From positions 930,001 to 994,000 of the forward strand of contig NZ_CP155620.1 in assembly GCF_040008265.1 (NCBI RefSeq): a DNA stretch of 64,000 nucleotides, in the 5' to 3' direction. Each line of letters begins with the position of its first letter. Within the stretch, counting starts at the first letter, position 1. Of this stretch, positions 53,120 to 61,283 are shown piece after piece. This stretch comes from Campylobacter sp. CCS1377 (GTDB lineage: Bacteria; Campylobacterota; Campylobacteria; Campylobacterales; Campylobacteraceae). The position numbers and the translations under genes are program-made. The notes under the pieces were generated by a model that worked only from the letters and a program-made list of their open reading frames with translations, was not told where the DNA came from and did not search any database.

Positions 53120-53147
53120 CCTTAAAAATTAATTTTAAGGAGCAAAA

Positions 53148-54197
53148 ATGGCATTAACTTCAAGTGGCTTTACCGCACCTATGACTAAAAATGTAAAGCT
53201 TAGATCTAGTGTTTATGAAACGATTATTCAAGTAGGACCTGATGAGACGCCTATTCTTTCCAAGATTGGCACTTCGAGCGTAACTAACCCGCTTTTACAT
53301 TCTTGGCTTACTGATACTTTGGCAAAACCAAAACAAAATAAAAACCTTGAAATCACAGGTTTAACTGAAGTAACTAAAAATACCGTGCAAAAAACTTCCA
53401 ATGCAACGCAAATTTTTAAAACAGAAGCTATGGTGTCTGATTCATTACTTAAGGCTAGACAATACGGCGGTAATGAAATGGCTTATCAAATGGGTAAAAA
53501 AGCTAAAGAACATAAGCTTGATATCGAGTATGCTTTATTTGGTTTAGGAAGAGATAGCGACACTAAGGTTTCAGTCTTTAAAGAATATGTGCAAGCCAAT
53601 GAAAGCGTTGAAGGTGAAATGGCTGGAATGTTTTACTATATCGCAAAAGATGCAAAAAGCTTTAGTGATGGAAGAAGGGGTAATATTTTAGCCTTTGATG
53701 AAAACGGTGACTGGACTGGTAATGCGACCGAACTCACAGAAGATAAGCTTAATCAAATTTTACAAAGCATTTGGGATAAGGGCGTAACAGCTAAAGATGT
53801 ATTTGTAGGAGCTGATTTAAAAGCAGCAATTAATAGAATCGCTACAAGAATTCTAGGCAATGAAAAAAGAGTAACATCGCACATTACAAGCATTGAGACA
53901 GATTTTGGAGTGGTAAATTTTCATTTACATAGAATGCTAAGCAAAGAAAATAACTTGGCAGACTGCTTAATCGCTGGGGATTTTTCATTTATGAAACACG
54001 GACTTTATATCCCAACAAAAATATCAGAAGTGCCAACCGATAAAACAGCACTTGCAAAGAGAATTTTTACTCAAGGCACACTAGAAGTTAGAAATGCGGA
54101 CGCCTTTGCTATCGCAGTGGGTTTAAGTTCTGTGGCGAGTAAAAAGATGGTTTCTATCAATGAAACACCAAAAGAAAATAAAACAAGTGGCAAATGA
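53148..54197 (+). CDS. Major capsid protein, SU10-like (DUF5309)
   Basis: 349 residues. Family pattern at the start: DETPILSKIGTSSVTNPLLHSWLTDTL (quoted in part: DETPILSKIGTSSVTNP), followed by HK97-type fold regions (LEITGLTEVTKNTVQKTSNATQIF). It ends in a Lys-rich tail. A strong TTAAGGAGC ribosome site suits a highly produced protein. Confidence 0.85.
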   Translation: MALTSSGFTAPMTKNVKLRSSVYETIIQVGPDETPILSKIGTSSVTNPLLHSWLTDTLAKPKQNKNLEITGLTEVTKNTVQKTSNATQIFKTEAMVSDSLLKARQYGGNEMAYQMGKKAKEHKLDIEYALFGLGRDSDTKVSVFKEYVQANESVEGEMAGMFYYIAKDAKSFSDGRRGNILAFDENGDWTGNATELTEDKLNQILQSIWDKGVTAKDVFVGADLKAAINRIATRILGNEKRVTSHITSIETDFGVVNFHLHRMLSKENNLADCLIAGDFSFMKHGLYIPTKISEVPTDKTALAKRIFTQGTLEVRNADAFAIAVGLSSVASKKMVSINETPKENKTSGK

Positions 54198-54586
54198 AAA
54201 CTAAACTTGCAAAGGAAATCATCGCTAAAAAATTAAGCAAGGATTATAACTTGCCAAGCGATGATGTTTTAAAGGCTTATTTTATGGAAGGCTTTTATTA
54301 TATTTGTGCTAAATGCGAACCGCAAATTTTAACCAAGACTTTAAGAGAAAATCACGAAGTCTTAAGAAGCCTAAAAAATGGTGCAATGATAATCGTGCCT
54401 GATGAGCCTGATTTTAACGATGAAAACGAACATTTGATGATAGATGAAGAGCTTAGCTTTGCACTCATTAATTATGTTTGTTTTTTAATCACAAAAAGCG
54501 AAGAAGCGAAATATTATAAACTTTGCAATGAAATCATTAACGATTTTATAGCCAATGATGGAAAGGATAAGGAATATGTCTTGTGA
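54194..54586 (+). CDS. Head-completion-region protein, unknown
   Basis: 130 residues, mainly helical (DDVLKAYFMEGFYYICAKCE). It overlaps the capsid gene by 4 bases. Its place after the capsid gene suggests a head-tail connector or adaptor. Confidence 0.55.
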   Translation: MKTKLAKEIIAKKLSKDYNLPSDDVLKAYFMEGFYYICAKCEPQILTKTLRENHEVLRSLKNGAMIIVPDEPDFNDENEHLMIDEELSFALINYVCFLITKSEEAKYYKLCNEIINDFIANDGKDKEYVL

Positions 54587-54758
54587 ATTTCATAAAAAAT
54601 TTATCAGAGCAAAAGGCTTTGAAGATTATAAGCAAAGCATTAGTAGTGCTGATTTTATCGCTTATCTTGATACACACAAATGGCTTTTAGCAATGGATGA
54701 TTTGCTTTTATTTTCGCTTAATCGCATTAAAGATAGCGATTTTTATAATGGAGAGTGA
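54576..54758 (+). CDS. Small head-tail region protein, unknown
   Basis: 60 residues from the ATG at 54576 after AAGGAAT; an upstream frame from 54555 is less likely. Helical, with FHKKFIRAKGFEDYKQSISS. Overlaps both neighbours. Confidence 0.55.
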   Translation: MSCEFHKKFIRAKGFEDYKQSISSADFIAYLDTHKWLLAMDDLLLFSLNRIKDSDFYNGE

Positions 54759-54760
54759 TA

Positions 54761-57121
54761 ATGGGTGTATCTTTAGCAGAACTTAAAACAGGTAAAGAAA
54801 AATTAGAGCTGATTAATCAAATTTTATTAAGAATTGATACTATTGCAACCGCACTAGATAATACAAGACTTGATGAGATTGTAGGACTTAAGGAAAGTGT
54901 TGTAAGCTTACATGAACAAACTTTGGCTTTAAAAAATGAAGTTTTAGAGCTTGATACTAATATCAAACAACAAGCAAGCGATGTTAATACTAAATGGCAA
55001 AGCGTTAATGAGAATTTTACTAAAGTGCAAGATTTAGCTAAAAAAGTTGAAGAACAATTTAACTTTATACAAAATACTTATAATGATTTTAGTACCACAA
55101 AGGGCGATTTGCAAGCTTATAAGGACTTTATCGAACAAAATAAACCTTTGATTGATGGCTTAAAAGCAGATTTAGAAAAATACGAATTAATGAAAGTTGA
55201 TTTAGATGCGATTAAAAACGAAGTAAGTCAAAACAAAGACAAGGTTAGCGAATTTTACGATTTAAATCTTAAAATAAAAACTGAAATTTTAGCCGAACTC
55301 GACCACGCTTTGCAAATTGTCAATGATTTACATATCGATGTAGATGAATTAAAAGAATTAAAAGGCGAACTTTTAGAGATAAAAGCCCAAACAGACGCCA
55401 TTTGCGATGAAGCAGTTAAAGTAGTAAATACTGCGAGTGAAGATTTAAAAAATAAAATTAATACCATTTTCTTTGAAAATCAACGCCTTAATCAAGAAAT
55501 GATAGAAGCTTTAAAACGCTTAGAAGAAATTGATTTAGATGTGAATGAAAAATACGAACTCATCTTAAAGGCTTATGAACTTTTAATGCAAACACAAAGT
55601 TTAATTGATAGCCTAAAAGCTAGCGTTGAAGAAGCTAAAAAATTTGCAAGTGATTTAGAAACTTATGCAGAAATGATTAAGGATTTTAGACAAGAAATTA
55701 CAAATTTAAAAGCGGATTTAGACGCAAAGGTAAAGAGTATTAATGATGAAATTAAATTAAATAAAGATAAGGCTTTAGAAGAGATTAATACGCAAAAAGA
55801 TTATCTACTCATTCGCTTTGAAGAGCTAAAAGCAAGGCTTGAAGTTTATAATCAAGATTTTAAAAACGCTTATGATAGGTTTGTAGAGAGAGCATTGATT
55901 GCTAATGAAGACTTAGGAAGATTAGCCGAAGTAGCTAAAAAAGAATTAGCCAACGATAAGCTTATTTATGAAACAGAGTTAAAAGCTTTAAGAGATGATG
56001 CTTTAAAGGCTATGCAAGATGTGGCAAATTCTATTACTGGAGAAAGTGATGGGATTTTGGCTGTTTTTGAAAGTAAAAAACAAGAATTTATAACTTTAGT
56101 TGATACTTCAAAGGTTTTAATTGATAATTTAAACAATGTTTTTAACGCAAATTATCAAGAAAAGAAAAATGAATTTGGCATTTTTGTTACTCAAAGTTTG
56201 CAAAGTTTAAATGCAAATAAAGATGATAATATCAAAGAGCTTAATGCTAAGAAAGAAGAGTATAAACAAGAATTAGAAACCAAAAAGAGCGAGTGTATAG
56301 CTGAAATTGATGCAAAGGCTGATGAGTATGATATAGCTAACATTAAGGCAGAAGTTGAGACTATAAAGAGTAAAAATGCTGAGCAAGAAGGCAAAATCAC
56401 AGCTAATACTGAGTTAATTAATAACACAAAAACAGAGTTAAATTCTAAAATAGACACAAAGGTAAGTGAGCTTAATAATGCCATAACTACAAAGAACGAA
56501 GAAACAAAAACAGCCCTTAATGCCGAAATTGCTAAAAAGGTAAGTTTAAGTGGCGATGAGACTATAGCGGGAAATAAAACGCTAAGCAATAATTTAATCG
56601 TAAATGGCACAACGACTTTAAAGACAACAAATGTAGCATCTCTAACGGCGAGTGGAAATTTAGTTGCAAATGGCACAACAACGCTTAAAAATACTACAGT
56701 AGCTAATTTAACAGCAAGTGGGACAGTGACTTTAAATGGAGCTATTGCTTTAAATGGTGCAGTCACTTCAAAATCAGCCATTACGGCAAGTGCAAATCCT
56801 AGCAACGATAATCATTTGACAAGAAAATGGTATGTGGATTATGGCGGTGGAGTTAAGAGTTTAGGCAATCAGACTGCACCAAAAATTGACTTAAGGCAAG
56901 CACAACATTTTAATTTAACCATGACAGCTAAAGGGGCTATTGGCGTGGAAAATTGGGGAGGAGCTGGCAAAAGTGGAACAATCACTATAAATAATGCACA
57001 AAATATAACTTCCTTTAGCGCACCTTTTAAATTTAGAATAGCCCAAAGTGGTTTTAGTGGAACAGAAACTTTTGCTTATTTTTGTATAGCCTCTAATAAT
57101 ATTAAGCTTGTAAGGACATAA
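54761..57121 (+). CDS. Long coiled-coil tail-fibre protein
   Basis: 786 residues from the ATG at 54761 behind GGAGAGTGATA. Residues about 20-580 are nearly continuous heptad-repeat coiled coil (for example KAKLEVYNQDFKNAY-like helices), typical of trimeric fibre shafts. About 590-670 holds short beta repeats (TASGNLVANGTTTLKNTTVA), followed by a compact beta-rich tip. Likely a receptor-binding fibre. Confidence 0.7.
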   Translation: MGVSLAELKTGKEKLELINQILLRIDTIATALDNTRLDEIVGLKESVVSLHEQTLALKNEVLELDTNIKQQASDVNTKWQSVNENFTKVQDLAKKVEEQFNFIQNTYNDFSTTKGDLQAYKDFIEQNKPLIDGLKADLEKYELMKVDLDAIKNEVSQNKDKVSEFYDLNLKIKTEILAELDHALQIVNDLHIDVDELKELKGELLEIKAQTDAICDEAVKVVNTASEDLKNKINTIFFENQRLNQEMIEALKRLEEIDLDVNEKYELILKAYELLMQTQSLIDSLKASVEEAKKFASDLETYAEMIKDFRQEITNLKADLDAKVKSINDEIKLNKDKALEEINTQKDYLLIRFEELKARLEVYNQDFKNAYDRFVERALIANEDLGRLAEVAKKELANDKLIYETELKALRDDALKAMQDVANSITGESDGILAVFESKKQEFITLVDTSKVLIDNLNNVFNANYQEKKNEFGIFVTQSLQSLNANKDDNIKELNAKKEEYKQELETKKSECIAEIDAKADEYDIANIKAEVETIKSKNAEQEGKITANTELINNTKTELNSKIDTKVSELNNAITTKNEETKTALNAEIAKKVSLSGDETIAGNKTLSNNLIVNGTTTLKTTNVASLTASGNLVANGTTTLKNTTVANLTASGTVTLNGAIALNGAVTSKSAITASANPSNDNHLTRKWYVDYGGGVKSLGNQTAPKIDLRQAQHFNLTMTAKGAIGVENWGGAGKSGTITINNAQNITSFSAPFKFRIAQSGFSGTETFAYFCIASNNIKLVRT

Positions 57122-57123
57122 AA

Positions 57124-57486
57124 ATGACTGCAATGCTTTTAAATGGGGCTAATTTTATGCCTAGTGGAGTAAGTGGAAGCGGTAAAATAACAACACTTTC
57201 AAATACTGAAACAGATTATGCACCTTTGGCGTCCTTCTTAGCCGAAATAAAAGTAAAAATTGATGGCGAAGGCTGGGTGCTTAAAAATGCTAATGCTCCA
57301 AAAGGAAACGCTAAATTAGAAATAGTTCAAGTGCCAAATGAAAAAGGCAACTGGGGTTATATACATATTGTGCCAAAGAAAAACTTTATCAAAAATTTCA
57401 CACTTGAGCTTAGAAGTGTGGCTAAAAATGATAATTCTTTTGTAGGAGATATTAAAACCTACGGACCTTTTAATCAAATGAAATAA
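57124..57486 (+). CDS. Fibre-associated small protein, unknown
   Basis: 120 residues, beta-rich, starting MTAMLLNGANFMPSGVSGSG. Its N-terminus resembles the gene at 52384. It lies between the fibre and a DUF4376 protein. No family assigned. Confidence 0.55.
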   Translation: MTAMLLNGANFMPSGVSGSGKITTLSNTETDYAPLASFLAEIKVKIDGEGWVLKNANAPKGNAKLEIVQVPNEKGNWGYIHIVPKKNFIKNFTLELRSVAKNDNSFVGDIKTYGPFNQMK

Positions 57487-57495
57487 GGAGCAAGA

Positions 57496-58116
57496 ATGTT
57501 TTACGATATAAAAAACCAAACTTTAAAATATGATGATATCTTTTTAAAAGATGTGAAAATTACTACAGAAGTTGGGGAAATCGATGCGCAAGATACTTAT
57601 TTTTTAAGTAATTGCGATGATGAGCTTTTAAAAACTCTTGGTTTTGCAAAAGTCGTGCAAAATGAATTTAAAGATGAAGTTGATGAGTATCACGAAGTCG
57701 TGCAAAAAAATAGCTTTGATGAGGCTAGCAATACTTATACAATAAATTATGTTTTGCAAGAAAAAAGCCTTGATGAATGCAAAAATATCAAATATAAAGA
57801 AATTGACACTAAAAGAGATGAAGTGATTGAAGGTGGTGTAACTTATAAAGATAAAGTCTTTCAAAGTGCGGAAAAAGATAGGAACTTACTCACTTCAACG
57901 GTAAGTCTTTTTTCTATCACTAAAAGCTTACCTGAAGGCTTTGTGTGGATAGCCAAAGATAACACCGCAGTCCCTATGAATTTACAAGACTTAATCGCAC
58001 TTGGTGCTTTAATGGCATCAAGTGTAAATGAAAACACAATTAAGGCTAGAAATTTAAAAGATGCAGTTTTAAAGGCAACAACTTTGGATGAAGTTAAGGG
58101 GATAGTATGGAACTAA
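57496..58116 (+). CDS. DUF4376-containing tail protein
   Basis: 206 residues. The C-terminal ~110 residues match DUF4376 patterns (KRDEVIEGGVTYKDKVFQSA, WIAKDNTAVPMNLQDLIALG), common in tail-fibre assembly regions. It overlaps the next gene by 10 bases. Probably a fibre-assembly or attachment accessory. Confidence 0.7.
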   Translation: MFYDIKNQTLKYDDIFLKDVKITTEVGEIDAQDTYFLSNCDDELLKTLGFAKVVQNEFKDEVDEYHEVVQKNSFDEASNTYTINYVLQEKSLDECKNIKYKEIDTKRDEVIEGGVTYKDKVFQSAEKDRNLLTSTVSLFSITKSLPEGFVWIAKDNTAVPMNLQDLIALGALMASSVNENTIKARNLKDAVLKATTLDEVKGIVWN

Positions 58117-58475
58117 AAAGAGTGATTGTAAAGCCTTTGGATAAGGATAGATTTGAACTCATGCAAGATTATGAATTTTCTTTGCCAAGCTTGAGTGCAA
58201 AAATTGAAAAAGGTTTTAAGAGTAATGGAGCAAATATCCCTAGACTTTTTTGGAGTATATATCCACCAAACAAGCCTGAGTATTTAAGTGCGGTTGTAAT
58301 ACATGACTTTCTATGTGAGAAAGCCAAAACAAGAGAAGGTTATAAATTAGCAGATTTAGCCTTAAAAGAAGCTATGCAAGCCTTAAATTGCAATGGCTTT
58401 AAGGTTTTTATATTTTATCACTCTTGCAATATTTATCACAGCATTAAATGTTTTTTGAAAGGAGTTTTTAAATGA
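58107..58475 (+). CDS. DUF1353 phage protein
   Basis: 122 residues with the DUF1353 signature GFKSNGANIPRLFWSIYPP (about 36-54) and VVIHDFLCEKAKTREG. Found in many phage structural or lysis regions; role unknown. Overlaps both neighbours. Confidence 0.8.
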   Translation: MELKRVIVKPLDKDRFELMQDYEFSLPSLSAKIEKGFKSNGANIPRLFWSIYPPNKPEYLSAVVIHDFLCEKAKTREGYKLADLALKEAMQALNCNGFKVFIFYHSCNIYHSIKCFLKGVFK

Positions 58476-60103
58476 GTTTAGAACAAGTTATCAACACACA
58501 AAATGCAAGCTTGGAAGAAATTATCATAAATTTAAATGCGTTAGTTGAGCTTTACAAGGCAGGTGGCATTAATGAAGAGAGCGTAAAAAGGATTTTAAGC
58601 GAAGAACTAGCAAAACTTAATCTTTTGCAATTTAGCGACATTTCAGATGAACAAAATCCAAACCGAAAAAGCTTACAACTTAAAAACCACGATAGTATAA
58701 GTGGCTTTTTAAAAGATGGACAAAGTGCGGTTAATATCGCAATGGTTAGCAAATGGGATAAGGTGGATTTTGGAAGCAGTAGCGTTGAAATGAATTTAAA
58801 TTCAAAAGATGGTATTGTAAAAATAAATGATGATAAAATCATCGCTACAATGGCAAATTTAGATGAGTTAAAAGGCTTAATTAGCGATGAGAATTTAAAT
58901 GCAAAAATCACAAGTTTAATCGAAGCAATGAAAGATGAGCTAAAGGGCGAAAAAGGAGATAAAGGCGAAACTGGACCAGCTGGACCTAAGGGGGATATAG
59001 GCGAAGTAGGACCTAAAGGGGATAAAGGCGATAAGGGTGATACTCCAAGCAAGGAAGAATTAAGCCCTATCATTAGCGAAGTTTTGCAAGGTATGGAGAT
59101 TGATACAAGTATCACAAAAGAAAAATTAGAACCGCCTTTAAATGAAATTTTAAGTGATAATGAGAAACAAAAAAGCATTAAAAATGCCATTTTAGAAAAT
59201 TGCGATTTAAGTAAGAGCTTAGAAGGTGCGATACAAATTCCAGAAGATAAAATTAACGAAGCCGTTGAAAAAACCGCTAAACCTATGATAGAACAAACTT
59301 TAAGTCAAGTTGCAAACATGCAAGGAAATGTGATGAGCGCTTTTATTAATGCGGTTGAAAATAAAACTCTACTTTGCAATATCACAAACACAGATGTCCC
59401 TGCATTATCAAAAGACGGATTAACAGGTTATAAGCAAGGCTTTGTTTGGGTTAATGAAAGCATTAGTCCGCAAAAAATTTGGGTAAGTGATGTAACATCT
59501 TGGAAAGAAGTTATATTGAGCGATATAAAAACCATAGATAAACTTGCAATAAAAGTTAGCAGAAATAAAGTAGCAGTAGCTTATAACGCTTGTGCTTTTG
59601 CAAATTTTGGTTTAATAAAACAAGATGGAACGGCTATCTTTGCAAAATCAAGCACAATAACAAATAAAGGTGATGGAAGCGAAACTTGTGTATTTGAAAT
59701 TGAAGGCGTAGATTATACAGCAACTCTTACTTGCGATTTGGGTATTTATAGCGGTAATTATACTTTTAATATTGTTAATGGCAATAATGCTTCTTTACTT
59801 AGTAAGGCTTTAAGTGATGATGGACTTTATCATTATACTTTGACTTTTGATAAAGCTTTACCTAATAATATAAAAGGTTTTGGAGTAAGACCTTATGCTA
59901 ATTCTGTTACAAGAGATTGGACACCTAAAATGATACTTGAAGCTTATAATAAAACCATCGAGCAACCTATATTTTCTTTAACAAAAACATATACAGAGAA
60001 TACCCAAGTAGATAAACAACTTATCCATGCATTGAATTTTATAACTGGCGAAGATTTAAGTAAAAAAGTAAAATCATACAATGATTGGACGCAGGTAGAG
60101 TAA
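58472..60103 (+). CDS. Tail spike/fibre with a collagen-like segment
   Basis: 543 residues. A short coiled coil is followed by a collagen-like Gly-X-Y tract (about 155-190; GDKGETGPAGPKGDIGEVGP), a helical segment and a beta-rich C-terminal domain (about 300-543). Collagen-like stalks are common in phage fibres. The stop codon is the left edge of an inverted-repeat block (60102-60160). Confidence 0.75.
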   Translation: MSLEQVINTQNASLEEIIINLNALVELYKAGGINEESVKRILSEELAKLNLLQFSDISDEQNPNRKSLQLKNHDSISGFLKDGQSAVNIAMVSKWDKVDFGSSSVEMNLNSKDGIVKINDDKIIATMANLDELKGLISDENLNAKITSLIEAMKDELKGEKGDKGETGPAGPKGDIGEVGPKGDKGDKGDTPSKEELSPIISEVLQGMEIDTSITKEKLEPPLNEILSDNEKQKSIKNAILENCDLSKSLEGAIQIPEDKINEAVEKTAKPMIEQTLSQVANMQGNVMSAFINAVENKTLLCNITNTDVPALSKDGLTGYKQGFVWVNESISPQKIWVSDVTSWKEVILSDIKTIDKLAIKVSRNKVAVAYNACAFANFGLIKQDGTAIFAKSSTITNKGDGSETCVFEIEGVDYTATLTCDLGIYSGNYTFNIVNGNNASLLSKALSDDGLYHYTLTFDKALPNNIKGFGVRPYANSVTRDWTPKMILEAYNKTIEQPIFSLTKTYTENTQVDKQLIHALNFITGEDLSKKVKSYNDWTQVE

Positions 60104-60302
60104 GTCTTCACCCTGCTATCAATGAAGACTTTATGACTTTAAGGACAAACTAAGCAGGGTTACTTTAAAATATTAATTGTTTTTAAAGATTAGTTTTTAT
60201 TCTAGTTTTTAGCAACTAGAATAAGAACGACTAAAACTATCATAAAAACGATAATTTCTATCATTACAACCTCCTTTCAAACTCTATTAAATAAAGTCTT
60301 CA
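60102..60302. repeat. Nested inverted repeats around peptide module E
   Basis: TGAAGACTTTAT (60123-60134) and ATAAAGTCTTCA (60291-60302) are a perfect 12-bp inverted repeat enclosing the peptide gene. AAGTCTTCA also recurs at 60102-60110 and can pair locally with 60123-60131. CCCTGCT (60111-60117) pairs with AGCAGGG (60153-60159), so a pseudoknot or switching fold is possible. Confidence 0.7.
60202..60264 (-). CDS. 20-residue hydrophobic peptide of a second type (module E)
   Basis: Minus strand: GGAGG (60270-60274), five bases, ATG at 60264; encodes MIEIIVFMIVLVVLILVAKN. A single membrane-span-sized peptide with a perfect ribosome site, like Ibs/AapA-class type I toxins. No clear internal antisense promoter is visible; instead the mRNA ends are complementary over 12 bases, recalling hok-type fold-back control. 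Confidence 0.6.
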   Translation of the reverse strand: MIEIIVFMIVLVVLILVAKN

Positions 60303-60361
60303 AGTAAGGCTATCCTTAAAGTGATAAAATCTTAACTAAAAAAACTTACAAATATTTTAAT

Positions 60362-60405
60362 TTTAGACAAATTCCCTAGTTTTGTCCTTGTGTTTTTATT
60401 ATAAT
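60362..60405 (+). promoter_or_regulatory. Late promoter with dyad, copy 3 (lysis region)
   Basis: TTTAGACAAA (60362-60371), 9 bases, TTTGTCCTTG (60381-60390, imperfect arm), 9 bases, TATAAT (60400-60405). The 38-base offset equals that of the other two copies. It precedes the DUF5675 gene. Confidence 0.6.
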
Positions 60406-60430
60406 CTTTCAAAAAAAACAAAGGTTTAAA

Positions 60431-60847
60431 ATGAATTTAGTTTTAAAAAGAAGATACGCTAAAAAAACTTGCGTTTGTGGAAAACTTACTTTTGTAAAAG
60501 ATGACAAAACCCTATTTTCGTGCTTTACTTGCGAAGAAGATGAAGAAGGGGTGCAAAGAGATAAGGACTTAAGAATTCCTGCTGGAATTTATGATATCGA
60601 ACTTTATCCATCAGCTAAATTTGGTGAATGTATTTTACTTAGTAATGAAATCGTGCCAAAAGATAGAGGCATTTTAATCCACATAGGAAATACTGCTAAG
60701 AATACTCAAGGTTGTATCTTACTGGGTGAAAGTTTAGGCGATGATGGTGTGATAAATTCTAAAATAGCATTTAATCGTTTTATGACTTTTGTAAAAACTT
60801 TAGATTTAAAAAATACAAAATTAAAAATTGTTAATGAATTAGCTTAA
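60431..60847 (+). CDS. DUF5675 protein, possible lysis enzyme
   Basis: 138 residues. The conserved block GILIHIGNTAKNTQGCILLG (about 90-109) has the His...Ser/Thr-Gln-Gly-Cys spacing of L,D-transpeptidase/YkuD-like folds used on peptidoglycan. DUF5675 members are common in phage lysis regions. Enzyme activity not proven. Starts after AAAGGTTTAAA, the same leader as the gene at 46783. Confidence 0.7.
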   Translation: MNLVLKRRYAKKTCVCGKLTFVKDDKTLFSCFTCEEDEEGVQRDKDLRIPAGIYDIELYPSAKFGECILLSNEIVPKDRGILIHIGNTAKNTQGCILLGESLGDDGVINSKIAFNRFMTFVKTLDLKNTKLKIVNELA

Positions 60848-60858
60848 AAGGAGTAAAT

Positions 60859-60888
60859 ATGGCTTGTAAATCCAAAAAGAAAAAATAA
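60859..60888 (+). CDS. Possible 9-residue basic peptide
   Basis: Sequence MACKSKKKK behind AAAAGGAGTAAAT. The perfect ribosome site argues for translation, but the product may only serve to couple translation to the following 44-residue gene. Confidence 0.3.
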   Translation: MACKSKKKK

Positions 60889-60922
60889 TTAAAAAATTTA
60901 ATTTTCATAGAAAGGAGTAAAA

Positions 60923-61057
60923 ATGTTTGATTTATTACTAGCATTTATTTTAATTGCTATTGGTTTTGGTATTGGCTTTTTTGTTTATCACAATAATCAA
61001 AAAAAGGCTAATGATATCGGCGATAAAATCAAAGATGAAATTAAAAAGAAAGAATAA
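60923..61057 (+). CDS. 44-residue single-span membrane protein, holin-like
   Basis: Begins MFDLLLAFILIAIGFGIGFF (one transmembrane segment) with a Lys-rich C-terminus (DKIKDEIKKKE). A strong AAAGGAGTAAAA site precedes it. In a lysis region this could be a small holin, antiholin or pinholin. Confidence 0.55.
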   Translation: MFDLLLAFILIAIGFGIGFFVYHNNQKKANDIGDKIKDEIKKKE

Positions 61058-61116
61058 GAAAGGAGTAGCGAAGTTTAGTATAGGTTACCAAATAATCCCC
61101 TTTTTAAGGGGCAAGG

Positions 61117-61194
61117 TTAATAAACCTTGACTATAATTACACATAAGAGTATAATTATAACGATTATTTGGTGGTATGTAATTATAAAAATCAC
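61117..61194 (-). pseudogene. Hydrophobic peptide gene, decayed (module D)
   Basis: The conserved core IIVIIILLCVIIVKVY is intact up to the stop at 61117, but the TTG used in module C is ACA here and the ribosome site is GTGGG. The only in-frame start is a GTG inside that site at 61194. Probably not translated efficiently. Confidence 0.5.
61127..61155 (+). promoter_or_regulatory. Antisense promoter of module D
   Basis: TTGACT (61127-61132), 17 bases, TATAAT (61150-61155). As in module B, the promoter survives although the peptide gene is damaged. Leader hairpin TAGCC-TAGG/CCTA-GGCTA at 61216-61243. Confidence 0.6.
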
Positions 61195-61283
61195 CCACTT
61201 TCATGGGTAAAATTTAGCCATAGGGGGTCAGACCTACGGCTAACCCTTAGAAAGTATTATACGCAAACTTCCTTAAATGCAAA

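Noticed and set aside
56191-56805. 204-residue open frame opposite the long fibre gene
   Set aside because: Hydrophobic Val/Ala-rich shadow of the coiled-coil codons; the plus-strand gene is continuous and well supported.
58552-59190. Long open frame opposite the collagen-like fibre gene
   Set aside because: Low-complexity Pro/Leu/Ser-rich product caused by the Gly-X-Y repeats of the real plus-strand gene; no start signals and no protein-like features.
46518-61155. TTGAC-N17-TATAAT sites as ordinary promoters of downstream late genes only
   Set aside because: Possible in part, but all four lie within a conserved hydrophobic minus-strand ORF with its own ribosome site and leader hairpin, so an antisense role explains more; kept as the main alternative.
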